This document shows, in pieces, positions 18,135 to 27,887 of a stretch of DNA of 63,902 bases. Both the position numbers and the translations under genes were made by a program. The stretch comes from an uncultured Lachnospiraceae bacterium. GTDB taxonomy: Bacteria; Bacillota; Clostridia; Lachnospirales; Lachnospiraceae. The notes beneath the pieces were generated by a model. The model made no database searches, was not told the DNA's origin, and worked only from the letters and a program-made list of their open reading frames with translations. Every line of letters starts with the position of its first letter. Within the stretch, counting starts at the first letter, position 1. The stretch is from the NCBI GenBank assembly GCA_910577045.1, contig CAJTLB010000017.1:1-63902 (forward strand), read 5' to 3'.

Positions 18135-19864
18135 TACTTTTCTCCCTCCTTACGAAACTGAGAATCATAAATCTCTTTATAAACCTCACAAGAAGCAAGT
18201 AATTCATTATGCTTTCCTATTCCTACTATTTTTCCATCATCCATTACAATAATCTGATCGGCATACTGAATGGAGGACGCACGCTGTGATACAATAAATA
18301 CTGTTAATTTATCTTTCATTCCCCGGATTGCTTGGCGTAATTTTGCATCTGTAGCAAAGTCCAACGCAGATGCACTGTCGTCCAAAATTAGAATCTCTGG
18401 GTCCCTTACTACGGCCCTTGCTATGGTAAGCCTTTGTTTCTGCCCGCCAGATAAGTTTTTCCCGCCTTGCTCAATCCTATAATCTAAGCCGCCTTCTTTG
18501 GTATCCACAAATTCTTTTGCTTGCGAAATTTCTAAGGCACGCATTAGCTCTTCTTCTGTTGCGTCTTCTTTGCCCCATTTTAAATTTTCCCGGATACTTC
18601 CTTTAAACAAAACTGCCTTTTGCAATACCATGCCTATTTTCTGCCGTAATTCTTTTATTGTATACTCTTTTACATCTATGCCATCAATAAGGACTTTTCC
18701 AGAAGTAGCATCATAAAAACGTGGAATCATATTTACTATTGTTGATTTCCCAGAACCTGTACCACCAATAATGCCAATTGTCTGCCCTCTTTTTACAGTA
18801 AAAGAAATATCTGATACTGCTTCTTCGGAAGCTCCTTGGTAGGCAAGCCCCACATGGTCAAATACCACTATATCTTCCTTTTCTTGTACTTTCTTTCCAC
18901 CTTTTGCCTCTATATCCATATCTGGTTCTATGGCAAATGCTGCTTCAATCCGGTTTGCACATGCTACTGCCTTTGTAATCAATATAATTAGGTTAGCCAA
19001 TTTCACCAACTCAATTAAGATCTGGGACATATAATTTACCAACGCCACTACTTCCCCTTGGCTAATATATCCATTTTCCACACGTAAGGCCCCTGTCCAG
19101 ATAAGGGCGATTAAAGCCCCATTTACAATTACATACGTAACAGGGTTCATTGCTGCCGAGATTTTACCAACAAATTTTTGGATTGTAGTGAGTGCTTCAT
19201 TCCGTTCTTTAAATTCCCTTGTTTCTTGTTCCTCTTGGTTAAACGCACGGATTACACGTACTCCAGTCAAATTCTCCCTTGTTTTCCCAAGTACCTTGTC
19301 TAATGCTTGTTGTACCTTTTTATATAAAGGGATCGTTACTAACATAATGCCAAATACTACAAGGGATAAAAGAGGAATTGCCACCACAAAAATCAATGCT
19401 GCCTTTACATCCACGGTAAATGCCATAATCATTGCGCCAAATACTACAATTGGCGATCTTAAAAATAATCTTAATGTCATATTGACGCCTGACTGCACTT
19501 GGTTAATATCACTGGTCATACGGGTAATCATCGTTGATGTGCCTATAGAATCAACCTGGCTAAAGGATAACCCTTGCAAATGTGCAAACAAAGCATGTCT
19601 TAATTTTGTTGCAAAACCAGCAGCAGCTTTTGCTGAAAAATATTGTGCTGTCACAGAACAAATTAGCCCAACTAAGGCAAGGGCTACTAATACGGCACCC
19701 ATTTTTAAAATATAGCTACGGTCAAGCCCTGCAATCCCCACATCAATAATTGCCGCTACCACAAGCGGCACAAACAACTCAAAGGAAGCCTCTAACATCT
19801 TAAATAATGGTGCTAAGATACTTTCCTTTTTGTAGTCTTTTAAATACTGTAATACCATTTTCAT
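18134..19864 (-). CDS. ABC exporter half-transporter, degenerate-site partner
   Basis: A 576-residue half-transporter, first in the operon. Walker A is GGTGSGKS at about 367-374 and the signature is the canonical LSGGQ. Walker B reads LILDD, with D496 in place of the catalytic Glu, and the switch His is replaced by Gln (Q527, VSQRAS). This is the known pattern of asymmetric heterodimeric exporters such as BmrC/BmrD and TM287/288. Membrane helices fill the first 300 residues, with the usual long loops. Substrate is not readable from the sequence. Confidence 0.92.
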   Translation of the reverse strand: MKMVLQYLKDYKKESILAPLFKMLEASFELFVPLVVAAIIDVGIAGLDRSYILKMGAVLVALALVGLICSVTAQYFSAKAAAGFATKLRHALFAHLQGLSFSQVDSIGTSTMITRMTSDINQVQSGVNMTLRLFLRSPIVVFGAMIMAFTVDVKAALIFVVAIPLLSLVVFGIMLVTIPLYKKVQQALDKVLGKTRENLTGVRVIRAFNQEEQETREFKERNEALTTIQKFVGKISAAMNPVTYVIVNGALIALIWTGALRVENGYISQGEVVALVNYMSQILIELVKLANLIILITKAVACANRIEAAFAIEPDMDIEAKGGKKVQEKEDIVVFDHVGLAYQGASEEAVSDISFTVKRGQTIGIIGGTGSGKSTIVNMIPRFYDATSGKVLIDGIDVKEYTIKELRQKIGMVLQKAVLFKGSIRENLKWGKEDATEEELMRALEISQAKEFVDTKEGGLDYRIEQGGKNLSGGQKQRLTIARAVVRDPEILILDDSASALDFATDAKLRQAIRGMKDKLTVFIVSQRASSIQYADQIIVMDDGKIVGIGKHNELLASCEVYKEIYDSQFRKEGEK

Positions 19865-19935
19865 ATTGCTTGATCCTTCCTGACATTTTCTTTTATCCTA
19901 TCCTTTCGGATACCTCTATGCATCCCAAATCCGCA

Positions 19936-19950
19936 TCCTATTATACCATT
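19936..19950 (-). promoter_or_regulatory. Extended -10 promoter of the ABC exporter/BlaI operon
   Basis: On the minus strand TGGTATAAT (plus-strand 19940-19945 is the -10) fits an extended -10 sigma-A promoter about 75 bases before the first subunit gene. No good -35 is seen. No clear BlaI operator was found near it. Confidence 0.45.
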
Positions 19951-19989
19951 AACTGGCATAATAGAAAAGATACATTTTTCATAAGGAAA

Positions 19990-20030
19990 CGCAGCCTACC
20001 AGATAACTACATCTAGAAGCTGCGCTTTTT
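19990..20030 (-). terminator. Hairpin at the end of the fucose isomerase operon
   Basis: CGCAGC and GCTGCG pair around a 23-base loop. The T-run is better on the plus strand (CTTTTTG) than on the minus strand (TTTCCTTAT). It lies about 60 bases beyond the fucI stop. Confidence 0.45.
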
Positions 20031-20091
20031 GTTCTTATTTATATCTTCTACTTATAGGTATTTACAGGTTCCACTTACAAGCATTTTACTT

Positions 20092-21894
20092 TTACCTATA
20101 CATTGGCCCATAAACTTCACATGCACGGTAATCGGCTCCTTCTGGCTCCATTCCAAACGCGTTCCAACAAGCCGGCCTAAATATTTTCTCTTGTGGCACA
20201 TTGTGCATTGCAACTGGGATTCTTAACATAGAACACATAGTAATCATATCTGCCCCAATATGCCCATAACTAATTGCCCCATGGTTTGCGCCCCAGCTAT
20301 TCATTACATGGTACGCATCTGTAAATGCCCCTTTTCCTGTTACTCTTGGCGCGAACCATGTGCAAGGCCATGTATAATCCGTCCTTTTCCATAAAGTATC
20401 ATTGACTTTTTCTGGGAGATTGACTGTCCAGCCTTCCGCTATCTGTACCACTGGCCCAATCCCCTTTACTAAATTTAACCTTATCATGGTACAAGGCATC
20501 TCAGCAGACGTATAAAAACGGGAAGAATACCCGCCACCGCGGAAATACCCGAAATCTGCCTCACACCATGTTACAGACTGTAAAATGGCTTTTTGGTCTT
20601 CCTCCGTCAGCTCATACCATGGTTTTATCACTGGATTCCCTTCGCTGTCCTTTGCAGCGCCACAGGCATCTAAGCAGGCCGCCCCCGAATTAATTAAATG
20701 GATAAAACCGCCTGCCTCCTTTGCCTTCCCAACTAACTCATAACCTACAGCTTTTCTTACTGCCTCTGCGCTCCAATAAGTACGGACATCTGCAAAAAGT
20801 TGCGCCCTATTTGTCAACAGCTTCCCAAATAGCATCCCTATCCCATTTAAAATATCATTTTCGGTTGCAAGAATATAAGGTTCCCGTGCCCCGTTCCAAT
20901 CAAAAGAAGTATTTAACATCGCTTCTGCAAAATCTGCGTTTGGATAAAAATCTGTCCACTGCCTTTGTCCCTGGAACCCAGCTGCAATTGCATTGTGGCC
21001 TGCCATTTCTTCTTCCCTGCCTTTAGGAAGGTTTGGGTTCCCATTCATTAAATCTTTTATAATGCACATCATCTTTACAGTAAATTCCCAGTCAGCATCC
21101 TTTTCCTCTTGGCTCTTTTGCAATTCTTCTGGGTTTTTATCCAGCCCCTCTTTACAATATGCCCTTGTCCATTCTAACGCCTTTTTATACTCTTCTTTAT
21201 CATAAATTTCTTGTGTAACCCGCCGGATAATTTCTACCTCATCTACAGATTCTACACGCATCCCAAGATACTCTTCCAAAAAAGCAGGATCCATAATGGA
21301 ACCGCCAATCCCCATACAAACCGATCCTATTTGTAAATAAGATTTTCCTCTTATTGTGGCTACAGCAACAGCAGCACGTGCAAAACGCAGTAATTTTTCT
21401 TTTACATCTTCTGCTATCTCTTTCTCATCTGCTTCCTGCACATCATGCCCATAAATTCCAAATGCAGGCAAACCTTTCTGTGCATGTGTGGCAAGTACAG
21501 ATGCCAAATAAACTGCCCCCGGGCGTTCTGTCCCATTAAAGCCCCACACTCCTTTAATCGTTGTTGGCTCCATATCCATAGTTTCTGCCCCATAACACCA
21601 ACAAGGGGTTACTGTTAAAGTAATTGCAACACCTTCTTTTTGGAACTGCGCCGCACATGCCGCTGCCTCTGCTACTCTTCCTATTGTAGTATTTGCAATT
21701 ACCACTTTTACAGGTTCCCCATTGCTATAGCGGATATTTTGCTCTAACAATTCAGAAGCAGCCTTTGCCATTCCCATTGTCTGTTCCTCTAAAGATTCCC
21801 TAACCTTTAATTCCCCGCGCCTTGCATCAATAACTGGCCGGATACCAATTACTGGATACTCACCAATATATCTGTTCTTACTCATCCTTCCCAT
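20092..21894 (-). CDS. fucI: L-fucose isomerase
   Basis: Converts L-fucose to L-fuculose in the cytoplasm (the family can also act on D-arabinose). The 600-residue length and sequence fit FucI throughout: IGIRPVIDARRGELKVRE at the front, ANTTIGRVAEAA, and the long IGSVCMGIGGSIMD stretch. The metal/catalytic pair corresponding to E337 and D361 of the E. coli enzyme is present, with the same spacing of 24 (ATEND ... ADVRTYW). The C-terminal NHGAISYGHIGAD carries the metal His. A second ATG three codons in (21885) is an equally good start. It is the last gene of a carbohydrate operon; no fuculokinase or fuculose-phosphate aldolase lies in the window. Confidence 0.93.
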   Translation of the reverse strand: MGRMSKNRYIGEYPVIGIRPVIDARRGELKVRESLEEQTMGMAKAASELLEQNIRYSNGEPVKVVIANTTIGRVAEAAACAAQFQKEGVAITLTVTPCWCYGAETMDMEPTTIKGVWGFNGTERPGAVYLASVLATHAQKGLPAFGIYGHDVQEADEKEIAEDVKEKLLRFARAAVAVATIRGKSYLQIGSVCMGIGGSIMDPAFLEEYLGMRVESVDEVEIIRRVTQEIYDKEEYKKALEWTRAYCKEGLDKNPEELQKSQEEKDADWEFTVKMMCIIKDLMNGNPNLPKGREEEMAGHNAIAAGFQGQRQWTDFYPNADFAEAMLNTSFDWNGAREPYILATENDILNGIGMLFGKLLTNRAQLFADVRTYWSAEAVRKAVGYELVGKAKEAGGFIHLINSGAACLDACGAAKDSEGNPVIKPWYELTEEDQKAILQSVTWCEADFGYFRGGGYSSRFYTSAEMPCTMIRLNLVKGIGPVVQIAEGWTVNLPEKVNDTLWKRTDYTWPCTWFAPRVTGKGAFTDAYHVMNSWGANHGAISYGHIGADMITMCSMLRIPVAMHNVPQEKIFRPACWNAFGMEPEGADYRACEVYGPMYR

Positions 21895-21938
21895 CCTTTC
21901 CCTAGTAATCCAAGATTTTTCAAGCCTTATTTTACAGC

Positions 21939-24900
21939 CTACTCCCTGCTTTGTAATAATTGCACTATTTTTATTTCTCCCATTATCCCATATGGAACCA
22001 ATAAATATTCCTCGTTATATTTGTCTGGCGCCGGGCAAAAGCAAGCATCATATGTCCTATTTGGCTTTTCTTTTAAATGGAACGGCCCCATCATATTCCT
22101 TGGGCTCCCAATTACTTCTACCTCAATCTTATTTTCTCCGGGAACCAGCCACTCCCCAATTAAAATTTCCTGGCAAAAATCCCATGGCAAATCTACTTTA
22201 TGTTTATTTATGGTTACTTTTACACATACAGCTTCTATTTTAGGCAGCTTTAACCATGTTTCTGCCGCTTTTTTATCACTTTCGTATGTTATAAAATATT
22301 TAACACTTCCACAGTAATGCTTTAACCCCTGTTTTGTCCAGTCACCAATATTTAAGCCTGCTGGTAATGTTGTAAGGCATCGTTCTTTATTTACCCCAAA
22401 GCCTCCTGATAAATAGATATTTTCCAATTCCATATTATTCTTATAACTACAAGATAATAAAAGCTGGTTCTCCCCTTTTCTAATTTCTTTAAGCTGGCAC
22501 AATTGAAATTCATGGTCCAACAGCCACCCTGTTGGTTCTGTATTTACAGCTTCTCCATTTAAAAATACCTGAAATTGATTTAACCCTTCTACTGCCAAGG
22601 AAATACCTGAAAAACTTTGCCCTGCAAAAAAAGTAAATCGTAACTCTACTTTATGCCCATCTTCTGGATGGATAGCATCTACCCATTTATAGCGCTGCTC
22701 TATTCCATTTACATGGACTTGGCGCATATGGAGGCGTTTTCTAATTTCTGCCTGCGCCTGCCATACTTCCATAGTTTGTGACCATTCTCCTTGATCTACC
22801 CGATAACAGCAATAATCCAATGGCAATACATTTTCTCTATCCAATTCATAGACAAATGGCCCACCAATCCTTACTTCCTTTACTACACTTGGCTCTATAT
22901 AAAATACTGCAGAACCTGTAGGAGAAAGCTTTACTGGTATTTGTAAGCCCTCTATTCCATTTTGGTAAGGAATTTCTTGTATTATCTTTCCACTTAACGG
23001 ATCCATTTGCACGGGGACAGCCTGGAAAGGCAGCCGGGCTTTTATTTCCTTTTCCTGTCTGCGGTTATTATTCACCAGAAATAAAATATATCCTTCCCCT
23101 GCCTTCCTTAACTGGTATAATACATCTGTACATTCTTTGCCTCTTGTTTCTTCTATATTAATACTTCGGTAAGGTTCTAGTGCTTCTGCCAATTTCTCCT
23201 TTTCTAGTACAACCCAATGTGGATGGGAAATAAGCCCCTGATATTGTTCCCATGCTTGTTTACTGCCATCCGCCATAAATGGGTTCTCTTCTAATACATA
23301 GACATAACCTCCTTGTTTTAAATAAGCAGAAAGAATTTCACAAGTCGCTGCACATAAACTATCCATATGGGGCAAAACAACTACTTGGTATTTTGCTTCC
23401 CCAATATAAAATTTCCCTTCTCTCGCTGCCCCAAATTGGCTAATTAACAGCTCATCACCTAAATCACAGCCTAAATGTTGCCTTTCCAAATATTCTATTA
23501 AATGGTTTAGCTGCTGCCCATATTCATTTAAAGCTGGGATATCCCTTTCTTGGTTCCTCTTTGGGTTCCCATATGGGTTTACGCCTAATTTACTCCAAAC
23601 TGTGCCAACTGGATGTAATAATAAAATATTTTTTATAACTTCTCCTTGCTCTAATACCACGGATAGCCTGGCAAAATAATCATCTACTATCTTATTTTCC
23701 ATCCACCAATTTGTATTATAATTAAAACTTGGCGGATAATCTCTTTTCCTACATCCCCTTAAACTATATAGGGCTAGATGCTGGCAGCGCCTATTGACAC
23801 CTAATACAAACTGCCAATCCCCCATCCATTTCTGGCCTTCAAATGTAAATTCCCAGCCTGTACAGCCATAAGTTTCTGACAGTACTACCTTTTTCCCAAG
23901 CTGGTGTGCCACACTTGCACATTGGCTTATTGTCATATACTCCTTTGTCTGTTCACACAGCATATCGATGCCTGGCACATGCTGGTATTGGTAATTAGGC
24001 ATAATTGCGCCGTTTACCCTTGTACACAAGCCCATTTTATCTTCCTGGAGAAAATGCCCTGTAAAATATAAATGGTTCTTTTCACACCATTCCCCAATCA
24101 CTTTAAAATAACTTTCCCCATAGCGCCTTGTAATACTATGCCAATAATCATATCTTACCTTTGCAGACTGTTCCCCATGGAAATAAAACCATGGCAACAC
24201 CTCTAAAAAATCATAGCCTGCTATTTCCTTAAAGTATTCCCCATATCCATAAGTCCATGGGACCCAGCTTCTATGTTCCCCAAAATAAGCATGGTTATCA
24301 TTTAAACTTGGCTCATCTGTAAAAATGCCTGGTATTGTTTTGCAAAATTCTTCCCCAACCACTTCTTTATAACGTTCATGTGTTTCCTTAATAAAAAGCC
24401 TTACACAATCTGGGTTTAAATTATCTGGTGGTGCTTCATGGTTAAACCACTCGCTAGGGGCTGACACTTGCAGCCTAACAGCAAGCAGGCTCTCTCCCTC
24501 TTGGAATTCTTCTAGTTTTTTTAAGGAAAGGCGCCTGTATGCCTGTATCTTATCTCCTTCTATAATGGCAGCATATCCTGCAAGCAAACCATTCTTTGTA
24601 TCTGTAAACTCTAGTTGCCCTTCTATTTCTTCCTTATATAGCTTAGGGTAATCCTCTTTCTTAAGGACTTCTAAGGTCAAGCCTTTACATCGGAACGCAT
24701 CTCCACATGAAGTTACTCTGCCTCCTGCTGTCCCAGAAGGCCATCTATCCTCATCATAGAGCCAAGCATACATGCCAAGCCTTTTTGCTTCTTCTACCAC
24801 TGCCTTTACACACTCCATCCACTCGGTGCCTAGATATTCTGTTTCCAAGCCATCACGGGAATGAATAAAAAACCCACCCACGCCTGCCTGTTTCATTTGC

Positions 24901-25013
24901 CTAACTTGCTGTACTAATTCCTTTTTGTCCAACCTGCCATTCCAAGCCCAAAATGGTAAAGACCGTTTTTCTGCCCCGGGATTTTCAAACTGTGCTGCCC
25001 ACTCCATTCCCAT
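21939..25013 (-). CDS. Large GH106-like glycoside hydrolase (alpha-L-rhamnosidase-like)
   Basis: The ATG at 25013 has AGGAGG six bases upstream; an in-frame start ten codons earlier lies inside that site and is rejected. The 1024-residue product begins with the typical GH106-type barrel signature FWAWNGRLDKKELVQQV and GVGGFFIHSR, then YDEDRWPSG. Later come beta-sandwich segments ending near residue 1020. No signal peptide is present, so it acts inside the cell on imported oligosaccharides. GH106 members release L-rhamnose; with fucose isomerase as neighbour, another 6-deoxyhexose is possible. I am sure of the superfamily and less sure of the substrate. Confidence 0.75.
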   Translation of the reverse strand: MGMEWAAQFENPGAEKRSLPFWAWNGRLDKKELVQQVRQMKQAGVGGFFIHSRDGLETEYLGTEWMECVKAVVEEAKRLGMYAWLYDEDRWPSGTAGGRVTSCGDAFRCKGLTLEVLKKEDYPKLYKEEIEGQLEFTDTKNGLLAGYAAIIEGDKIQAYRRLSLKKLEEFQEGESLLAVRLQVSAPSEWFNHEAPPDNLNPDCVRLFIKETHERYKEVVGEEFCKTIPGIFTDEPSLNDNHAYFGEHRSWVPWTYGYGEYFKEIAGYDFLEVLPWFYFHGEQSAKVRYDYWHSITRRYGESYFKVIGEWCEKNHLYFTGHFLQEDKMGLCTRVNGAIMPNYQYQHVPGIDMLCEQTKEYMTISQCASVAHQLGKKVVLSETYGCTGWEFTFEGQKWMGDWQFVLGVNRRCQHLALYSLRGCRKRDYPPSFNYNTNWWMENKIVDDYFARLSVVLEQGEVIKNILLLHPVGTVWSKLGVNPYGNPKRNQERDIPALNEYGQQLNHLIEYLERQHLGCDLGDELLISQFGAAREGKFYIGEAKYQVVVLPHMDSLCAATCEILSAYLKQGGYVYVLEENPFMADGSKQAWEQYQGLISHPHWVVLEKEKLAEALEPYRSINIEETRGKECTDVLYQLRKAGEGYILFLVNNNRRQEKEIKARLPFQAVPVQMDPLSGKIIQEIPYQNGIEGLQIPVKLSPTGSAVFYIEPSVVKEVRIGGPFVYELDRENVLPLDYCCYRVDQGEWSQTMEVWQAQAEIRKRLHMRQVHVNGIEQRYKWVDAIHPEDGHKVELRFTFFAGQSFSGISLAVEGLNQFQVFLNGEAVNTEPTGWLLDHEFQLCQLKEIRKGENQLLLSCSYKNNMELENIYLSGGFGVNKERCLTTLPAGLNIGDWTKQGLKHYCGSVKYFITYESDKKAAETWLKLPKIEAVCVKVTINKHKVDLPWDFCQEILIGEWLVPGENKIEVEVIGSPRNMMGPFHLKEKPNRTYDACFCPAPDKYNEEYLLVPYGIMGEIKIVQLLQSRE

Positions 25014-25051
25014 ATGCCACCTCCTGCAAAAATAATAGCCCAAAACTTCGT

Positions 25052-26080
25052 TTATTTTTCTATTTCTAATTTACAAAATACAATCGTTTTTCTATTCCAT
25101 GTATAAGTAACCATAACCTCGCCTTGTTCATTGCAAATAACAGAAGGATAAGAAAAATGCCCATCTCCTTCTTCTAAGGCAATTAATTCATTAAATGTTT
25201 CTCCATTATCTTGGGATATAGCAACGACTAATGGCGTCCTTGGCCCTTTATAATAATTGGGAAGATTTTCGCGAGGGTTATAAACCAGTATAATGTCCCC
25301 ATCAGGCATACAGACTAAATCAATTCCACTATTATTATTTGGAAGCCCTGTATCATACGCAATGCCCCAAGTTTTCCCGCCATCTTTTGAATCGCTGCGG
25401 AAAATCCTTGAACTTGTACTTCTTAAGAACATATGCACATCGCCTTCTTTATCCTGCCAAAGCGTTGGCTGGATTACTCCTTTCCCAAATAAATAATATT
25501 TATTATATGGCCTATGGAGCATTTGGATATCATAGCTGGAACGCCTTACTGGCACTAATTTGCTTGGTGTCCATGTTTTTCCATTATCGTTTGAGATATC
25601 CACAAACGCATCCCATGTCCCTCCTTCTAAAGAAGCAGGCGCAAGTATTGTCCCATCTGCTAAATAAATAGGTTTATTCTTTACAGGGCCCCTCCCGCCA
25701 CTTTCATCGCCTGGGACTAATTCCTGCGGGTTCGTAAAGGTTTCCCCATTATTATAACTTTCTACAAACCATGTTTTCCATACTGGGATTGTCTCCCCTA
25801 CCTTATAAAACAAAATAATGCTTCCATCTTCTTTTCTAAATAACACAGGGTTCCACATTGCCACGCCCCTAACATCAATTAATTTCCTTGGTTTTTCCCA
25901 TCTGCCATTTATCCGCCTTGCTACCCAGATTGCTACATCCGGCCCTTTCTCCCAGCTCCCGCCAAACCAGGAAGCCAATATATTCCCATCTGCCATTTGT
26001 ACTAATGTAGAGGCATGTCCGCTGTCAAATTCCCTATTATCCCCTACAATAAATTCTCTTACTAAATTTTTTACCTTCAT
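25052..26080 (-). CDS. BNR/Asp-box beta-propeller protein, sialidase-like exo-glycosidase or lyase
   Basis: The 342 residues form a six-bladed-propeller-type protein with at least four Asp-box repeats: SYNNGETF, SNDNGKTW, SKDGGKTW and SQDNGETF. The length and the lack of a signal peptide match cytoplasmic members of the BNR_2 (sialidase-like) family. Such proteins include exo-sialidases but also enzymes acting on other sugars, and the sequence does not settle which. SD sequence AGGAGGG lies next to the start at 26080. The gene follows a hairpin downstream of the binding-protein gene, and it precedes the GH106-like gene by 38 bases. Confidence 0.75.
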   Translation of the reverse strand: MKVKNLVREFIVGDNREFDSGHASTLVQMADGNILASWFGGSWEKGPDVAIWVARRINGRWEKPRKLIDVRGVAMWNPVLFRKEDGSIILFYKVGETIPVWKTWFVESYNNGETFTNPQELVPGDESGGRGPVKNKPIYLADGTILAPASLEGGTWDAFVDISNDNGKTWTPSKLVPVRRSSYDIQMLHRPYNKYYLFGKGVIQPTLWQDKEGDVHMFLRSTSSRIFRSDSKDGGKTWGIAYDTGLPNNNSGIDLVCMPDGDIILVYNPRENLPNYYKGPRTPLVVAISQDNGETFNELIALEEGDGHFSYPSVICNEQGEVMVTYTWNRKTIVFCKLEIEK

Positions 26081-26098
26081 ATTTCCCTCCTGATATAA

Positions 26099-26131
26099 GG
26101 AAACGCAGAGACATCTGCCTTCTGCGTTCCC
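26099..26131 (-). promoter_or_regulatory. Intercistronic hairpin after the binding-protein gene
   Basis: An 11-bp, almost perfect stem (GGGAACGCAGA / TCTGCGTTTCC on the minus strand) separates the binding-protein gene from the hydrolase genes and has only a weak T-run (TTAT). Such hairpins commonly stabilise the binding-protein transcript and reduce read-through. Confidence 0.55.
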
Positions 26132-26170
26132 TAACTTTTTTAGTTTTGTACTGATATGCCTAACTAGGAA

Positions 26171-27856
26171 TTATTGTGCATTAACCCTAGCTTCTGCATC
26201 ATTATAAATTTGTTCTAATTCCCGGATTCCCATTTGCTCACATTTTGCAATAACATTGTCCCAGTTGTCAATAGCTACTTCACCCATAATATACTTGTTA
26301 TATTCTTGTTCTAACATGGTATTTACATCTACTAGAATATCTTGGATACGCTCTGCTTCTTCTGAGGTAAAGGAAGGCATAATCATTGGCTGTACATATG
26401 CTTCATCCGAATTAATAATATCCCAATACTCATCTGCGATCTCTGTCCAGTTACCGTCTAGCTTTTGTATTTTAAACCATGTTTCTGTATTACATGCCCA
26501 TAAGCACCAATCTAATTTCGTAATTCCAAGGTCCGCATAGATTGCATAATAATCAGACGGCTGCGCATCTTTAAACTGCATAACATACTCTTTAATAAAC
26601 TGTGGTTCTCCATTTTCGTCATATTCAAAGGAATATCCTTCTACGCCATAATTAGAAATATCAGAACCTTCTGGCGAATACATCCAGTCAATAAACTTAA
26701 TAATTTCTTCTTTATTTTTTGCACTTGCATTTAACGCATAAAACCTGCCTGGCAGCTCTGTTGCATATGCTGTAGCGCGCCTTTGCCCAAAACTATTTTC
26801 TGGGATAGGAAGGACTTGGAAAACAGCATCTTCATATCCTTCTAACTTTTGTATTGTCTTTGTATAATTCTGCCCAAAGCCACTATTGTCCAGATAGAAG
26901 AAGGATCTGCCGCTGCAAAGCTTGGACTCCATTGTTTCTGATGTTGTTGTAGCAAATTCTGGGTCTAGAACCCCTGCTTTATAAGCACGGCTAAAATAAT
27001 CCAATACTGCTTTAAAGTTTTCAGAAGCTGGCCCAAATACATACTGCTTTAAATCATGGTCATAATAAATACCATTGTCCCCATATCCAGAACCAAGCAT
27101 ATAACAGCTTGTCTTTAACAATTGGTTTGTCCCTTTCCTGCCTGTCCATGGAATACTGTCTGGATAAATTTCTTTTAATTTTGTCAACGCATCTAAAAGT
27201 TCTTCAAATGTCTGTGGCGTTGCAATATTATGTTTTTCTAATAAATCTTTTCGGATAACAGGCCCAAAGCCATTTGCACTTTCATTCCTTGCTACCACTG
27301 GAAACGCATACAATTCTCCATTTAACAGATATTTTTTCATTTCTGGGTACTGCTGCCAGAATTTATAGAAATTAGGCATTGTTTCTTCATTGATATATTG
27401 TGTTAAAGGCTCAAATATGCCTGCTTCCCCATACGTAACAATATCACTGGTATTTGGGATATAAATAATATCTGTAAAATTATTTGTGCCTAATACAATA
27501 TTCTTTTTATCTGTATAACTGCCTGCTGGCACAATTTGGATATTTAACTTTACATTTGTTTTCTTAAAAATCTCCTGATGAGACGGCGCATCGTTTTTTA
27601 ACGGCTGGCTAGGACTATCTGACAGCATAATACTTACCTCAATTGGCTTATCAGATACCCAAGAACTCTTATCTTCTTCATTCTCACCATTTTGGGCTGT
27701 ACCAGGAGTTGTAGCTGCATTCGTGGTACTATTTGTTGTCCCAGTACTACTTGTTGTACTATTTGTATTTCCTCCATTTCCAGCACAACCGCCAAGAACT
27801 GCTGCAAGCATTACAGCCATAACAGTTGCCATTGCCCTTAAACCTTTCCTTGTCAT
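26171..27856 (-). CDS. Extracellular sugar-binding lipoprotein of an ABC importer
   Basis: 561 residues, LplA/YtcQ type. The N-terminus is a lipoprotein signal (MAVMLAAVLGGCAGN, with the Cys of the lipobox at about residue 24). It is followed by a Thr/Ser/Asn-rich linker of about 35 residues that tethers it to the membrane. The mature part is a type-1 periplasmic-binding fold with aromatic-rich motifs. It would capture oligosaccharides for the two permeases encoded just upstream. No ATPase gene is in the operon. Confidence 0.92.
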   Translation of the reverse strand: MTRKGLRAMATVMAVMLAAVLGGCAGNGGNTNSTTSSTGTTNSTTNAATTPGTAQNGENEEDKSSWVSDKPIEVSIMLSDSPSQPLKNDAPSHQEIFKKTNVKLNIQIVPAGSYTDKKNIVLGTNNFTDIIYIPNTSDIVTYGEAGIFEPLTQYINEETMPNFYKFWQQYPEMKKYLLNGELYAFPVVARNESANGFGPVIRKDLLEKHNIATPQTFEELLDALTKLKEIYPDSIPWTGRKGTNQLLKTSCYMLGSGYGDNGIYYDHDLKQYVFGPASENFKAVLDYFSRAYKAGVLDPEFATTTSETMESKLCSGRSFFYLDNSGFGQNYTKTIQKLEGYEDAVFQVLPIPENSFGQRRATAYATELPGRFYALNASAKNKEEIIKFIDWMYSPEGSDISNYGVEGYSFEYDENGEPQFIKEYVMQFKDAQPSDYYAIYADLGITKLDWCLWACNTETWFKIQKLDGNWTEIADEYWDIINSDEAYVQPMIMPSFTSEEAERIQDILVDVNTMLEQEYNKYIMGEVAIDNWDNVIAKCEQMGIRELEQIYNDAEARVNAQ

Positions 27857-27887
27857 AATAATCCTCCTTTATATAACAATTTATTTG

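Noticed and set aside
25014..25043. Earlier start of the GH106-like gene
   Set aside because: It lies across the AGGAGG that serves the ATG at 25013.
25052..26080. Secreted sialidase acting on host mucins
   Set aside because: No signal peptide is present, and the operon encodes importers, so action inside the cell is more likely.
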